A stretch of DNA of 64,000 nt from Thalassovita mediterranea (GTDB lineage Bacteria > Pseudomonadota > Alphaproteobacteria > Rhodobacterales > Rhodobacteraceae): positions 666,298 through 730,297 of the forward strand of contig NZ_CYSF01000006.1 in the NCBI RefSeq assembly GCF_001458435.1, written 5' to 3'. The notes under the pieces were generated by a model, which made no database searches, was not told where the DNA came from, and saw nothing but the letters and a program-made list of their open reading frames with translations. Each line of letters starts with the position of its first letter. The first letter of the stretch is position 1. Positions 35,260 to 44,196 of this stretch are shown here, piece by piece. Both the position numbers and the translations under genes were made by a program.

Positions 35260-36353
35260 GCATTCAGGTTCAGCTAAAGCACCGGTTTGACGATCTGCAC
35301 CTTGATGTGGGGTTTGACGCGCCCGCTGGGGTGACCGCGTTGTTTGGGGCGTCCGGTGCGGGCAAGACCACGGTTGTGAACGCGGTTGCGGGTCTGTTGC
35401 AGCCGGATCAGGGTCTGATCCGTGTGGGCGACACCACGCTCTTGGCCACCGCGCGCGGCCTGTCCCTGCCCGCGCACAAGCGCCAGATCGGCTATGTGTT
35501 TCAGGAGGGGCGGCTGTTCCCCCACCTGAGTGTGCAGCAAAACCTGCGCTATGGGCGCTGGTTTGCGCGGCGACGTGTGGCACGCGGTCAGGCGCATGAA
35601 GCGCGGCTGGTGGAGATGCTGGGCCTTGGCCCGTTGCTAGCCCGTCGACCGGGGGATCTGTCGGGCGGTGAAAAACAGCGTGTCGCCATTGGGCGGGCGC
35701 TGCTAAGCGCGCCACGGCTGTTGCTGATGGATGAGCCGCTAGCGGCGCTAGATGCCCCGCGCAAGGACGAGATCCTGCCCTATCTGGAACGCCTGCGCGA
35801 TGAGGCGGAGGTGCCGATCCTGTATGTCAGCCATGCGATCAGTGAAATTGCCCGTCTGGCCACCACAGTGGCCGTGTTGGATCGTGGCCAGCTGCGCCGC
35901 GCGGGACCGGTTCAGGATCTGTTGTCAGATCCTGAACTGGCGCCGATCATCGGGCTGCGCGATACAGGGGCGTTGATTGCGGGGCGTGTGGTGGCCCATC
36001 ACGACGATGGGCTCAGCGAGGTTGCCGCCGCCGGTGGCCGTCTGTTCCTGCCCAAGGTGCCGACGCCCGTGGGCGACAGCCTGCGCGTTCGGGTGAACGC
36101 CAAGGACGTGATGCTGTCGCTAGAACGACCCGAAGGAATTTCCGCCCTCAACCTGTTGGACTGCGTGGTGACATCGGTTCGGATGGGGCGTGGACCGGGC
36201 GCCTTTTTGCAGTTGCAGGCGGGGGATGCGCAGATCCTGGCCCGTGTGACCAAACGGTCGGTGGAGGCCCTGGGCCTGCGTGCAGGTCTACGCTGTCATG
36301 CGGTGATCAAGACTGTGTCTGTTGCCCGCGCAGATGTGGGCGGGCGGGGCTGA
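35256..36353 (+). CDS. modC: Molybdate ABC transporter ATPase
   Basis: 365 residues. Walker A GASGAGKTTVVNAV, Q-loop YVFQEGRLFPHLSV, signature LSGGEKQRVAIGRALL, Walker B LLLMDEPLAALD, followed by a C-terminal molybdate-binding (Mop/TOBE) domain of ~70 residues beginning at VTSVRMGRGPGAFL. The ATG at 35256 overlaps the modB stop; the longer open frame is rejected. No ModE regulator is seen; the BigR-like gene upstream takes that place. Confidence 0.94.
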   Translation: MSIQVQLKHRFDDLHLDVGFDAPAGVTALFGASGAGKTTVVNAVAGLLQPDQGLIRVGDTTLLATARGLSLPAHKRQIGYVFQEGRLFPHLSVQQNLRYGRWFARRRVARGQAHEARLVEMLGLGPLLARRPGDLSGGEKQRVAIGRALLSAPRLLLMDEPLAALDAPRKDEILPYLERLRDEAEVPILYVSHAISEIARLATTVAVLDRGQLRRAGPVQDLLSDPELAPIIGLRDTGALIAGRVVAHHDDGLSEVAAAGGRLFLPKVPTPVGDSLRVRVNAKDVMLSLERPEGISALNLLDCVVTSVRMGRGPGAFLQLQAGDAQILARVTKRSVEALGLRAGLRCHAVIKTVSVARADVGGRG

Positions 36354-36384
36354 CCCCCGCCGTGCCAGAATTCTGCCGCCGCGT

Positions 36385-37176
36385 TTATTCAGCATTCGCC
36401 GCCCGCACATGGCGTTGCAGCGAGGCCATGCCGCCCAGCCAGCGCTCATAATCCTGCGCCTTGTTCTGCATGTAGCCCAGCACCTGTTCGTGCGGCAGGA
36501 TCATAAACTGATCCTTGGCCAGCCCGTCGCAGGTCACCTTGGCCACATAGTCTGGGCTCAGCACCCCGTCCTTGGACAGCGGGCCCATGTTCATCCCCGC
36601 AATCATATCGGTATCCACCCCCTGCGGACACAGGACAGAGACGCGAATGCCATCATCGCGGTGGGTGATCGCCAAATTCTCGGCAAAGCCCACGGCGGCG
36701 TGTTTGGTGGTGGAATAGGTCGCGCTGCCCAATTGGGTCAGCAGGCCCGCCGCCGACGCGGTGTTGAGGAAAGTGCCACCACCCCGTGCCTTCATCAGCG
36801 GCACTAGGGCGCGGGCGGCATGCACATGCGACATGACGTTGACCTGCCACGCCTTGTCCCAGACCGCATCCGACGCGCCGCCTGCATTGTCGAAGCTGAG
36901 GTCAAATCCGGTGGCGATACCCGCGTTGGAACAAAACAGCGCGATGGGGCCGATATCTGCCTCCACCTCTTCAATCAGGGCTTTGATTGCCGCGCCGTCG
37001 GCCACGTCCAGCGTGCGGCCGTGACCGCCAATCTCTGCCGCGACCGCGCGGGCGGTATCGTCGTTTAGATCGGTCACCACCACCTCTGCGCCGCGCGCGG
37101 CCAATTCGCGTGCCAGTGCCGCGCCAATGCCAGCGCCCGCACCGGTCACGACGGCAATCTGTCCTTTGAAATCCAT
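36385..37176 (-). CDS. Short-chain dehydrogenase/reductase
   Basis: 263 residues. NAD(P)-binding TGAGAGIGAALA, CSNAG motif, catalytic Ser in NTASAAGLL and Tyr-Lys in TYSTTKHAAVGFAE. An Asp after strand 2 (VVVTDLNDD) favours NAD(H). MDFKGQIAVVTG at 37176, behind GAGGAGAA, is the start; the frame opens seven codons earlier. It converges on modC (31 bases between stops) and is divergent from aroQ. Substrate unknown. Confidence 0.9.
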   Translation of the reverse strand: MDFKGQIAVVTGAGAGIGAALARELAARGAEVVVTDLNDDTARAVAAEIGGHGRTLDVADGAAIKALIEEVEADIGPIALFCSNAGIATGFDLSFDNAGGASDAVWDKAWQVNVMSHVHAARALVPLMKARGGGTFLNTASAAGLLTQLGSATYSTTKHAAVGFAENLAITHRDDGIRVSVLCPQGVDTDMIAGMNMGPLSKDGVLSPDYVAKVTCDGLAKDQFMILPHEQVLGYMQNKAQDYERWLGGMASLQRHVRAANAE

Positions 37177-37280
37177 AAACTGTTCTCCTCTTCCCACAGG
37201 TCCCTCCCGACCTGTCTGCCAGCACCTTGCAATGCAGGCGTGGCTTTGTCACAACATCCCCAACGTAACGGAGCACCGCA

Positions 37281-37718
37281 ATGGCGAAACAGATCCTGAT
37301 CCTCAACGGTCCGAACCTTAACCTGCTTGGCACCCGCCAGCCGGAGGTTTACGGCAGCACCACGCTGGCAGATGTGGAGCGCGACTGTGCCGCACTGGCA
37401 GAGGCGCTGGGGGTTGAGGTGCGCTTTGCCCAGTCAAACCACGAGGGTGAGCTGGTCGATCTGATTCAGGACGCGCGTCAGACCGCCAATGGCATCATCA
37501 TCAACCCTGCCGCCTATTCGCACACATCGGTCGCTATTCTGGATGCGCTGAACATGTTCGATGGGCCGGTGCTGGAGGTGCATATTTCCAACATTCACAA
37601 GCGCGAGGAGTTCCGGCATCATTCGTTTGTCTCTGCCCGTGCGGATGGGGTGATCGCGGGCTGCGGGGTGGCGGGCTATCAGCTGGCGCTGCGCCATATG
37701 GCGAACCTGATCCCCTGA
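37281..37718 (+). CDS. aroQ: 3-dehydroquinate dehydratase, type II
   Basis: 145 residues, the normal size. [19 protein letters not shown] carries the catalytic Tyr and Arg loop; [26 protein letters not shown] and [19 protein letters not shown] [19 protein letters not shown] complete the type II signature. Third step of the shikimate pathway; aroA is in the same window but not linked. A GGAG site lies ten bases before the ATG. Confidence 0.96.
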   Translation: MAKQILILNGPNLNLLGTRQPEVYGSTTLADVERDCAALAEALGVEVRFAQSNHEGELVDLIQDARQTANGIIINPAAYSHTSVAILDALNMFDGPVLEVHISNIHKREEFRHHSFVSARADGVIAGCGVAGYQLALRHMANLIP

Positions 37719-37739
37719 GTTTTTGAGCCGAGGTTGCCA

Positions 37740-38384
37740 ATGGCCCGTATTGTGTTTGATCTGGACGGCACACTGATCCACAGCGCGCCGGAGATCCAGT
37801 TTGTCGCCAACAGCCTGCTGGCGGATCGCAGGCTGGAACCGCTCACGCTGGCTGAAACGATTAGCTTTATCGGCAATGGTGCGGCTGTGTTGATCGAGAA
37901 GATGAGCATCGCGCGGGGCATTCCCGCGGATCAGCATGCGGAACTGCTGGCGACGCTGGAAGAGCGGTACATGCATTCGTCGGACAAGTCCGAGGTGTTT
38001 GCAGGTGTGCTGCCCGCGTTAGAGGCATTGCAGGGGGCTGGCCATCGGTTGGGGGTGTGTACGAACAAACCCCTGGCGCCTGCGAAGGCGGTGCTGGATC
38101 ATCTGGGATTGGCCAGGTTTTTCGACGTGGTTCTGGGCGGTGACAGTCTGGATGTGCGCAAGCCTGATCCGGCGCCGTTGCAGGCGACATTTGCCGCGCT
38201 GGGGGATGGGCCGCAGATCTATGTGGGTGACAGTGATGTGGATGCAGAAACTGCTGATCGCGCGGGGGTGCAGTTTTTGCTGTTCACCGAAGGCTATTGC
38301 AAAGTGCCCCATGCAGAGCTGCCGCATCATGCGTTGTTTGATGATTTTGCGCGACTGCCGGAATTGGTTGAGGGGCTGGTTTAA
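37740..38384 (+). CDS. gph: Phosphoglycolate phosphatase (HAD family)
   Basis: 214 residues. HAD motif I FDLDGTLIHSAPEI, motif II GVCTNKPLAPAKAV, motif III Lys in LDVRKPDPAPLQAT and motif IV YVGDSDVDAETADRAG. The cap (~20-85) is helical, as in Gph. It removes 2-phosphoglycolate made by DNA repair or oxygenase side reactions. The start is the ATG at 37740; a TTG two codons earlier is not needed. 21 bases after aroQ and probably co-transcribed. Confidence 0.88.
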   Translation: MARIVFDLDGTLIHSAPEIQFVANSLLADRRLEPLTLAETISFIGNGAAVLIEKMSIARGIPADQHAELLATLEERYMHSSDKSEVFAGVLPALEALQGAGHRLGVCTNKPLAPAKAVLDHLGLARFFDVVLGGDSLDVRKPDPAPLQATFAALGDGPQIYVGDSDVDAETADRAGVQFLLFTEGYCKVPHAELPHHALFDDFARLPELVEGLV

Positions 38385-38547
38385 GCTTAAGGGAAACGCA
38401 AAGATCGCGCCCGACACCGAGGGCGGCCATCCGCGAACGCGACCGAAATATCCCTCACACCATCACCCCCAGCGTCAACGTCAGATAATCGCGCCCGCCC
38501 TGGGGGGCGGGGTCGGGCGCGATCGGGGCTGCGCCCCGAGGTGACAC

Positions 38548-38575
38548 AAAAAAGGCGGACCAAATGGCCCGCCTT
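38548..38575 (-). terminator. Terminator of the class III aminotransferase
   Basis: AAGGCGG-CC/GG-CCGCCTT, nine pairs with one mismatch, followed by six T residues on the minus strand; 22 bases after the stop. The 160 bases to its left, after gph, contain a second G/C-rich hairpin (CGGGGC...GCCCCG) but no gene. Confidence 0.85.
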
Positions 38576-38597
38576 CCCTAACTCACAATCTCAAACC

Positions 38598-39938
38598 TCA
38601 GAAGCTGAGGCTGGCCAGTGCATCCGCGTAGATGTCAAACATTTCGACCATCTGCTCTTCGGTGATGATCAGCGGCGGGCACAGGGCAACGGTGTCGCCG
38701 AGGTTACGCACGATCAGACCACGCTCCATACACGCCGCAGCCATCGCGCCACCGGCCACGCCCACGGCGTCGCCCTGCTGTTTCAGCTCCAGCGCGCCGA
38801 TGAGGCCGATGCCGCGCATTTCTTTGACCAACGGGTTGGCGGTCAGATCCTTCAGGCGCGACAGGAACAGCGGCGACAGGCGGGCGGCGTTGCCGACCAG
38901 ATCACGCTCTTCGATGATCTTGATGTTTTCCAGCGCCACGGCGGCGGCAACGGGGTGGCCGGAGCCAGTGTAGCCATGCCCCAGCGTGCCGATGCGATCG
39001 CTTTCATCGGCAACCGGCTGATACACGCGATCATTCACCAACACGGCCGAGATGGGCATGTAGGACGAGGACAGCTGTTTCGACAGCACCATAACATCAG
39101 GCTCCATACCCATGGTCTGACTGCCGAACATCTGGCCGGTGCGACCGAAGCCACAGATTACCTCATCCGCGATCAACAGGATATCGTATTTCTTCAGCAC
39201 CGCCTGAATGGCCGCCCAGTAGCCTTCGGGCGGTACGATCACGCCACCGGCGCCCATCACCGGTTCACCGATGAAGGCTGCGATAGTGTCGGGACCCTCG
39301 GCCAGGATCATATCCTCCAGCTCTTGGGCCAGACGGGCGACGAACTGTTCCTCGCTCTCACCTTCCTGCGCGAAACCACCATAGTGGGGGCAGCCGGCGT
39401 GCATGATGCCGGGCAGCGGCAGGTCAAAGGACATGTGGTTATAGGGCAGACCGGTCAGGCTGGCCGAGGCCACGGTCACACCGTGATAGCCTTTGATGCG
39501 GCTGATGATCTTCTTCTTCTGCGGCTGGCCCATGGCGTTGGCGCGATACCAGAGCAGTTTGACCACGGTATCGTTGCCCTCGGACCCTGAATTGGTGAAG
39601 AACACCTTGGACATCGGCACCGGCGCCATTTGCACCAGCTTTTCGGCCAGTTCCACTGCAGGGGTGTGCGATTTCTGCGCGAAGGCGTGATAGTAGGGCA
39701 GTTTCTGCATCTGCGCGTTGGCGGCATCAATCAGGCGCTGTTCGCCAAAGCCCACAGCGACCGACCACAGGCCCGACAGACCCTCAATGTAGCGTTTGCC
39801 GGTGTTGTCGGTCACATAGATGCCTTCACCTTCCTCGAGGATCAGCGAGCCTTCGGCTTCGGCCTTGCGGGCATTGCTGTAGGGGTGCAGGTGATAGGCC
39901 GCATCACGCGCCTCGATTGAGTTCGGCTGAACTGTCAT
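38598..39938 (-). CDS. Class III (omega-amino) aminotransferase
   Basis: 446-residue fold type I PLP enzyme. TNSGSEGNDTVVKLLWY binds the cofactor phosphate, LLIADEVICGFGRTG carries the Asp that holds the pyridine nitrogen, and the PLP lysine is in VLSKQLSSSYMPI. The overall pattern is that of omega-amino acid:pyruvate or amine:pyruvate transaminases (for example beta-alanine, taurine or polyamine types). It is divergent from a GMC oxidoreductase gene across 232 bases, suggesting an amino-alcohol or polyamine route (inference). GGAGG precedes the ATG. Confidence 0.9.
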   Translation of the reverse strand: MTVQPNSIEARDAAYHLHPYSNARKAEAEGSLILEEGEGIYVTDNTGKRYIEGLSGLWSVAVGFGEQRLIDAANAQMQKLPYYHAFAQKSHTPAVELAEKLVQMAPVPMSKVFFTNSGSEGNDTVVKLLWYRANAMGQPQKKKIISRIKGYHGVTVASASLTGLPYNHMSFDLPLPGIMHAGCPHYGGFAQEGESEEQFVARLAQELEDMILAEGPDTIAAFIGEPVMGAGGVIVPPEGYWAAIQAVLKKYDILLIADEVICGFGRTGQMFGSQTMGMEPDVMVLSKQLSSSYMPISAVLVNDRVYQPVADESDRIGTLGHGYTGSGHPVAAAVALENIKIIEERDLVGNAARLSPLFLSRLKDLTANPLVKEMRGIGLIGALELKQQGDAVGVAGGAMAAACMERGLIVRNLGDTVALCPPLIITEEQMVEMFDIYADALASLSF

Positions 39939-40170
39939 GGACGATCCTCCAAAGGGGCGGGCGACAGCCCGACATTGCTCTACTGCGTCTTGATGCGCGG
40001 AATCGATATGCTACCGCAAGACTTTCTGCAGAATATGATCAAATTTTCCGACAAGCCAAGCGCAATCCGTCTTCTGGTCGTTCCGTTGCGACACAAGCTC
40101 TGACGCCCCTAGACAAGGCGCAGACCAGTCCAAGACACTGTGCGGAACAAAACCCAGGGGAGGGGGAAAA

Positions 40171-41784
40171 ATGGAATTTGATTATGTGATCGTGGGCGGT
40201 GGGTCCGGTGGGGCGACTTTGGCGGCCCGCCTCAGCGAAGATCCAGACGTATCTGTTTGCCTGCTAGAGGCTGGCGGCGAAGGCAAAAGCATTTTTGTCC
40301 GCATGCCCATGGCGGTTGTGGCCGTCTTGCCTGGCTACATTGAACTCAACAACTGGCGTTTTGACAGCGTTCCACAGCCTGGCCTGAACGGGCGCGTGGC
40401 CTATCAACCACGCGGCAAGGCACTCGGCGGATCGTCGGCCATCAACGCAATGCTCTATGTGCGCGGCCACGCAGGCGACTACGATGAATGGGCCGACCTC
40501 GGCTGCGAGGGCTGGGCCTGGAAGGATGTGCTGCCTTACTTCCAAAAGTCTGAAAACAACGAACGCGGTGCCGATGAGGTCCACGGCAACAACGGCCCCC
40601 TGCAGGTGAGTGACCAAAAGGCCCCCCGCCCCATCACCCGCGCCTTTGTCGAGGCAGGAACCCGCCTGCAGCACCGCGAAACGCAGGACTTCAACCGCGG
40701 CGACAACGAAGGCATCGGCCTTTATCAGGTGACCCAGTTCCATGATCCCGCCAAAAACGGCGAGCGCTGTTCGGCCGCGGCGGCCTATCTGCATCCGGTC
40801 ATGGATCGGCCGAACCTGACGGTTATCACCCGCGCACATGCCAGCCGCATTCTGTTTGATGGAAAACGCGCTACCGGCGTCGCCTACCGCCAGAAACGAC
40901 AGAGTAAAGAGGTACGCGCGCGCCGAGAGGTGATCCTGTGCGGTGGCGCCTTCAACTCGCCTCAGCTGTTGCAACTGTCCGGCGTTGGCCGGCCAGAGGA
41001 TATCACCCCTCATGGCATCGAGATGGTGCATGAATTGCCCGGTGTCGGTCAGAACCTGCAGGACCATTTGGACTTTACCCTTGGCTACAAAACCAAAGAC
41101 ACCGACAACGTCGGTATCGGCATTCGCGGCAGCCTCAAGGTGCTGAAAGAGGCGCTGCGCTGGCGCAAGGACGGCAACTCAATGGGCGCCACCTGTTTTG
41201 CCGAAGGTGCGGCTTTCCTCAAAACGTCACCGACAGAAGAACGTCCCGACATTCAAATGCATTTTACCATCGCGGTGGTTGATGATCATGCCCGTAAACT
41301 GCATCTGGGACATGGCTATTCCTGCCACGTCTGCGCCCTACGCCCCTATTCACGCGGAACCGTGACACTAAACAGCGCGGATGCGACGGCACCGCCAAGG
41401 ATTGATCCCGGATACCTCAACGACAAGCGCGACCTAGAGGTACTGATCAAGGGTGCCAAAATGACCCGCGACATCATGAAAACCGAACCAATGAAAAGCT
41501 ATGAACACAAAGAACTGTTCGGTGTGCATGACGACATGACGGATGCCGACTGGGAACAGCTGATCCGCGACCGTGCCGAAACGATTTATCACCCCGTCGG
41601 CACCTGCAAGATGGGTGTGGATGACATGGCAGTGGTGGACCCTGAATTGCGGGTCCATGGGATGGAGGGGCTGCGCGTTGTCGATGCATCGGTCATGCCG
41701 CGCCTGATTGGTGGCAACACCAATGCGCCCACCATCATGATCGCGGAAAAAGCCGCTGATCTGATCAAAGCTGCGCGTGGGTAA
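40171..41784 (+). CDS. GMC-family FAD oxidoreductase (choline dehydrogenase-like)
   Basis: 537 residues. FAD-binding [23 protein letters not shown] signature 1 [20 protein letters not shown], signature 2 in [16 protein letters not shown], and the C-terminal active site HPVGTCKMG with Asn in [19 protein letters not shown]. It oxidises an alcohol to the aldehyde; the specific alcohol is unknown and betB or betI is not nearby, so choline is only one option. A very strong GGGGAGGGGG ribosome site precedes the ATG. Confidence 0.9.
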   Translation: MEFDYVIVGGGSGGATLAARLSEDPDVSVCLLEAGGEGKSIFVRMPMAVVAVLPGYIELNNWRFDSVPQPGLNGRVAYQPRGKALGGSSAINAMLYVRGHAGDYDEWADLGCEGWAWKDVLPYFQKSENNERGADEVHGNNGPLQVSDQKAPRPITRAFVEAGTRLQHRETQDFNRGDNEGIGLYQVTQFHDPAKNGERCSAAAAYLHPVMDRPNLTVITRAHASRILFDGKRATGVAYRQKRQSKEVRARREVILCGGAFNSPQLLQLSGVGRPEDITPHGIEMVHELPGVGQNLQDHLDFTLGYKTKDTDNVGIGIRGSLKVLKEALRWRKDGNSMGATCFAEGAAFLKTSPTEERPDIQMHFTIAVVDDHARKLHLGHGYSCHVCALRPYSRGTVTLNSADATAPPRIDPGYLNDKRDLEVLIKGAKMTRDIMKTEPMKSYEHKELFGVHDDMTDADWEQLIRDRAETIYHPVGTCKMGVDDMAVVDPELRVHGMEGLRVVDASVMPRLIGGNTNAPTIMIAEKAADLIKAARG

Positions 41785-41804
41785 GGCGACGCTGAGTTGC
41801 TCAT

Positions 41805-41837
41805 GAAAAAAGGCCGCTCCACAAAGGGGGCGGCCTT
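41805..41837 (-). terminator. Terminator of guaD
   Basis: AAGGCCGC/GCGGCCTT stem, extendable by two G-C pairs past one mismatch; six or more T residues follow on the minus strand. It lies 58 bases beyond the guaD stop, between convergent genes. Confidence 0.85.
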
Positions 41838-41894
41838 AAGTGTTGCAAACCGGGAGATTTGGTTGCAACGCAGTTTCTTATGACGTGCGGCGGA

Positions 41895-43202
41895 TCAGGC
41901 GATCGCTTTCTGCGCCTGCCCGGCCACATAGGTTTGTGCAATCGCACGGTCATCGCCCAGCATTTGCAGGATAAACAACTCTTCAGACAGGCTCTCCGCA
42001 CGGCCCATACGCAGGCGCATGGCGTCGGTGGCGCGGGCATCCAGCACCACAACGTCTGCTTCGGTTCCTGCGTCCAGCGTGCCGATCTGATCCTGCAGTC
42101 CCAGCGTCACCGCGTTGCCACGGGTGATCCAGTGGAAGGCCCGCAGCGGGTGCAGTTTCTGGCCCTGCAGTTGCAGCACCTTGTAGCCCTCATTCAGGGT
42201 TTGCAGCATCGAATAGCTGGTCCCCGCCCCAATATCGGTGGCGATGCCGTTCACAATCCCCCGCCCGCGCAGGCCTGCGTCATCAAACAGGCCGGAACCG
42301 AGGAACAGGTTTGAGGTGGGGCAAAACACCGGATGCGATCCGGTTTGGGCGAGCACGTCAATTTCGCGCGGTTCCAGATGGATCGCGTGGCCCAGCAGCG
42401 CACGGGGGCCGAGGAGGCCGTAGGTTTCATAGACACCAAGGTAATCGGGCGCGTCGGGATAGAGCGACTTGGTAAACGCGATCTCATCTCGGTTTTCGCT
42501 GAGGTGGGTCTGCATGTAGCAGTCAGGGTGTTCTGCCATCAACGCGCCCGCCGCCTCTAGCTGAGCGGGGGTGGAGGTGATGGCAAAGCGTGGCGACACC
42601 GCATAAAGGGCGCGGCCCTGCCCGTGCCAGCGGTCAATCAACGCTTTGGTCTGGTCATAGCCCGATTGCGCGGTGTCGCGCAGACCATCGGGCGCGTTGC
42701 GGTCCATCATCACCTTGCCACCGATCATCCGCATGTCGCGGCGCGCAGCCTCGGCAAAATAGGCATTGGCCGAGGTGTCATGCACCGAACAGAAGGCCAC
42801 CGCCGTGGTGGTGCCATGGGCGGTGATCAGGTCATAAAACCGCGTCGCCATGTCTGCGCTATGGGCGGCATCAACGAAACGGGTTTCCTCGGGGAAGGTG
42901 TAATTGTTCAACCAATCCAGCAGCTGATCGCCCCAGGAGGCCACCACCTGCACCTGCGGGAAATGCAGGTGGGTGTCGATGAAGCCCGCCATCAACAGGT
43001 TGGGCCGGTGGTCAATTACCTGCGCCTGCCCTGCCTGTGGCGCGATCTGGGTGTAGTCACCGGATGCAATGATGCGACCGTCCTCAATCAGCAGCGCGCC
43101 ATCCTCGATATAACGATAGGCGCTGGTGTCTGCCTCATCCTGTGGCTCGGCGGTGAAGGTGAGGATGCGGCCGCGTAAGAGTGTTTGTGTCTGACCTGTC
43201 AT
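41895..43202 (-). CDS. guaD: Guanine deaminase
   Basis: 435 residues. Amidohydrolase-fold metal ligands: HxH in GFIDTHLHFPQVQ, His in QTHLSENRDE, His in LLGHAIHLEPREID and Asp in IATDIGAGTSYSM; the FPQ motif after HxH marks guanine deaminase. It converts guanine to xanthine, the substrate of the xanthine dehydrogenase encoded upstream. The ATG at 43202 is chosen; a GTG eight codons upstream is possible and neither has a strong ribosome site. It is 136 bases after xdhC. Confidence 0.93.
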   Translation of the reverse strand: MTGQTQTLLRGRILTFTAEPQDEADTSAYRYIEDGALLIEDGRIIASGDYTQIAPQAGQAQVIDHRPNLLMAGFIDTHLHFPQVQVVASWGDQLLDWLNNYTFPEETRFVDAAHSADMATRFYDLITAHGTTTAVAFCSVHDTSANAYFAEAARRDMRMIGGKVMMDRNAPDGLRDTAQSGYDQTKALIDRWHGQGRALYAVSPRFAITSTPAQLEAAGALMAEHPDCYMQTHLSENRDEIAFTKSLYPDAPDYLGVYETYGLLGPRALLGHAIHLEPREIDVLAQTGSHPVFCPTSNLFLGSGLFDDAGLRGRGIVNGIATDIGAGTSYSMLQTLNEGYKVLQLQGQKLHPLRAFHWITRGNAVTLGLQDQIGTLDAGTEADVVVLDARATDAMRLRMGRAESLSEELFILQMLGDDRAIAQTYVAGQAQKAIA

Positions 43203-43292
43203 CGCCACACCGCCCAACGGGCGCACGCCGCCGCATAACGGCCCGCGGGCCGCGTCTGTTGTTTCAAATCCCGCATTGGGACCTCCATATTT

Positions 43293-43305
43293 TAACCATC
43301 AGTTA
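43293..43305 (-). promoter_or_regulatory. Small palindrome upstream of guaD
   Basis: TAAC-CATCA-GTTA, 4-base arms in an AT-rich patch between xdhC and guaD. Possible operator or extra promoter for guaD; weak. Confidence 0.25.
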
Positions 43306-43310
43306 GGCGG

Positions 43311-43328
43311 CCATACGCAACGGTATGG
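43311..43328 (-). repeat. CCATAC...GTATGG palindrome, copy after xdhC
   Basis: CCATAC-GCAACG-GTATGG, 11 bases beyond the xdhC stop; a variant of the left part of the composite element at 15212-15272. Confidence 0.55.
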
Positions 43329-43338
43329 TGCCCACGGA

Positions 43339-44193
43339 TCACTGGGCCGCTAAGGACGGCTCAGTTGCCCCCAAGGGGGCGGTTGCGGCAGGTTCAGAGG
43401 TCAGCGCCGTGATCACTTCGGCCACCACAAGGGCGGCGATCACGGCTGGCCGCTTGTCGCGGCTACCGCCTGCCCCGATGGGGCAGTTCAATTGAGCGAT
43501 GGGCAAAGTGCCGTCGCAATTCTGTTTACCCCAGCTGAGGAAGCTGGCGCGTTTTGTGGCGGACCCGATCATGCCCACATAGGCGGCATCGCCGCGTCCC
43601 AGCGCGGCGGAGGTCAGCAGGAAATCAAGGCCGTGGTCATGGGTCAGCACGATAAAGGCACTGCCCGGCGGGGCGGTGTGGATGTCATGTTCCGGCAGTA
43701 CAGACAGACGACAGTCCACATCGGCGCGGACCTGCGCCAGTTCATCGGCGCGGGGATCAATGACGATGGTTTGCACCGGCATATGCTGAAACTGATCCGC
43801 CAAGGCGCGGCCCACATGACCGGCGCCAAGGATATAGACATGGGGCAGCAGCCGCTGTTCGGCGTTGGCGCGATCCAGTGCCGCCTGACGTCCGGCAGCA
43901 GCCAAGAGGGTCAGCGTGACCTCCACCCGACCGCCGCAACACTGGCCAATCTCTGGCCCCAAAGGCAGATCCAGCGTGACCGTTGTATCGCCCGCCGCCA
44001 GCAATTCACGGGCAGCGGCGATGGCGCGGTGTTCCAGCTGGCCGCCGCCAATGGTGCCGTGCAGCGCGTCGGCGCTGACGAACATCTCCGTCCCTTCGCC
44101 ACGGGGCGAGGATCCGCGCACACGGGTCAGCTGCAGGGCCACCACGGGGGCGCCTGCGCTGAGGAAATCGTGCAATCTGCGCGGGGTGGTCAT
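43339..44193 (-). CDS. xdhC: Xanthine dehydrogenase accessory protein
   Basis: 284 residues. Start has the XdhC domain (PVVALQLTRVRGSSPRGEGT, TIGGGQLEHRAIAAA) and the second half is a Rossmann domain (HVYILGAGHVGRALADQF, VILTHDHGLDFLLT-like block, YVGMIGSATKRASFL). XdhC binds, protects and sulfurates the molybdenum cofactor before its insertion in XdhB. Three bases after xdhB, so co-transcribed. Order xdhABC as in Rhodobacter capsulatus. Confidence 0.94.
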   Translation of the reverse strand: MTTPRRLHDFLSAGAPVVALQLTRVRGSSPRGEGTEMFVSADALHGTIGGGQLEHRAIAAARELLAAGDTTVTLDLPLGPEIGQCCGGRVEVTLTLLAAAGRQAALDRANAEQRLLPHVYILGAGHVGRALADQFQHMPVQTIVIDPRADELAQVRADVDCRLSVLPEHDIHTAPPGSAFIVLTHDHGLDFLLTSAALGRGDAAYVGMIGSATKRASFLSWGKQNCDGTLPIAQLNCPIGAGGSRDKRPAVIAALVVAEVITALTSEPAATAPLGATEPSLAAQ

Positions 44194-44196
44194 GGA

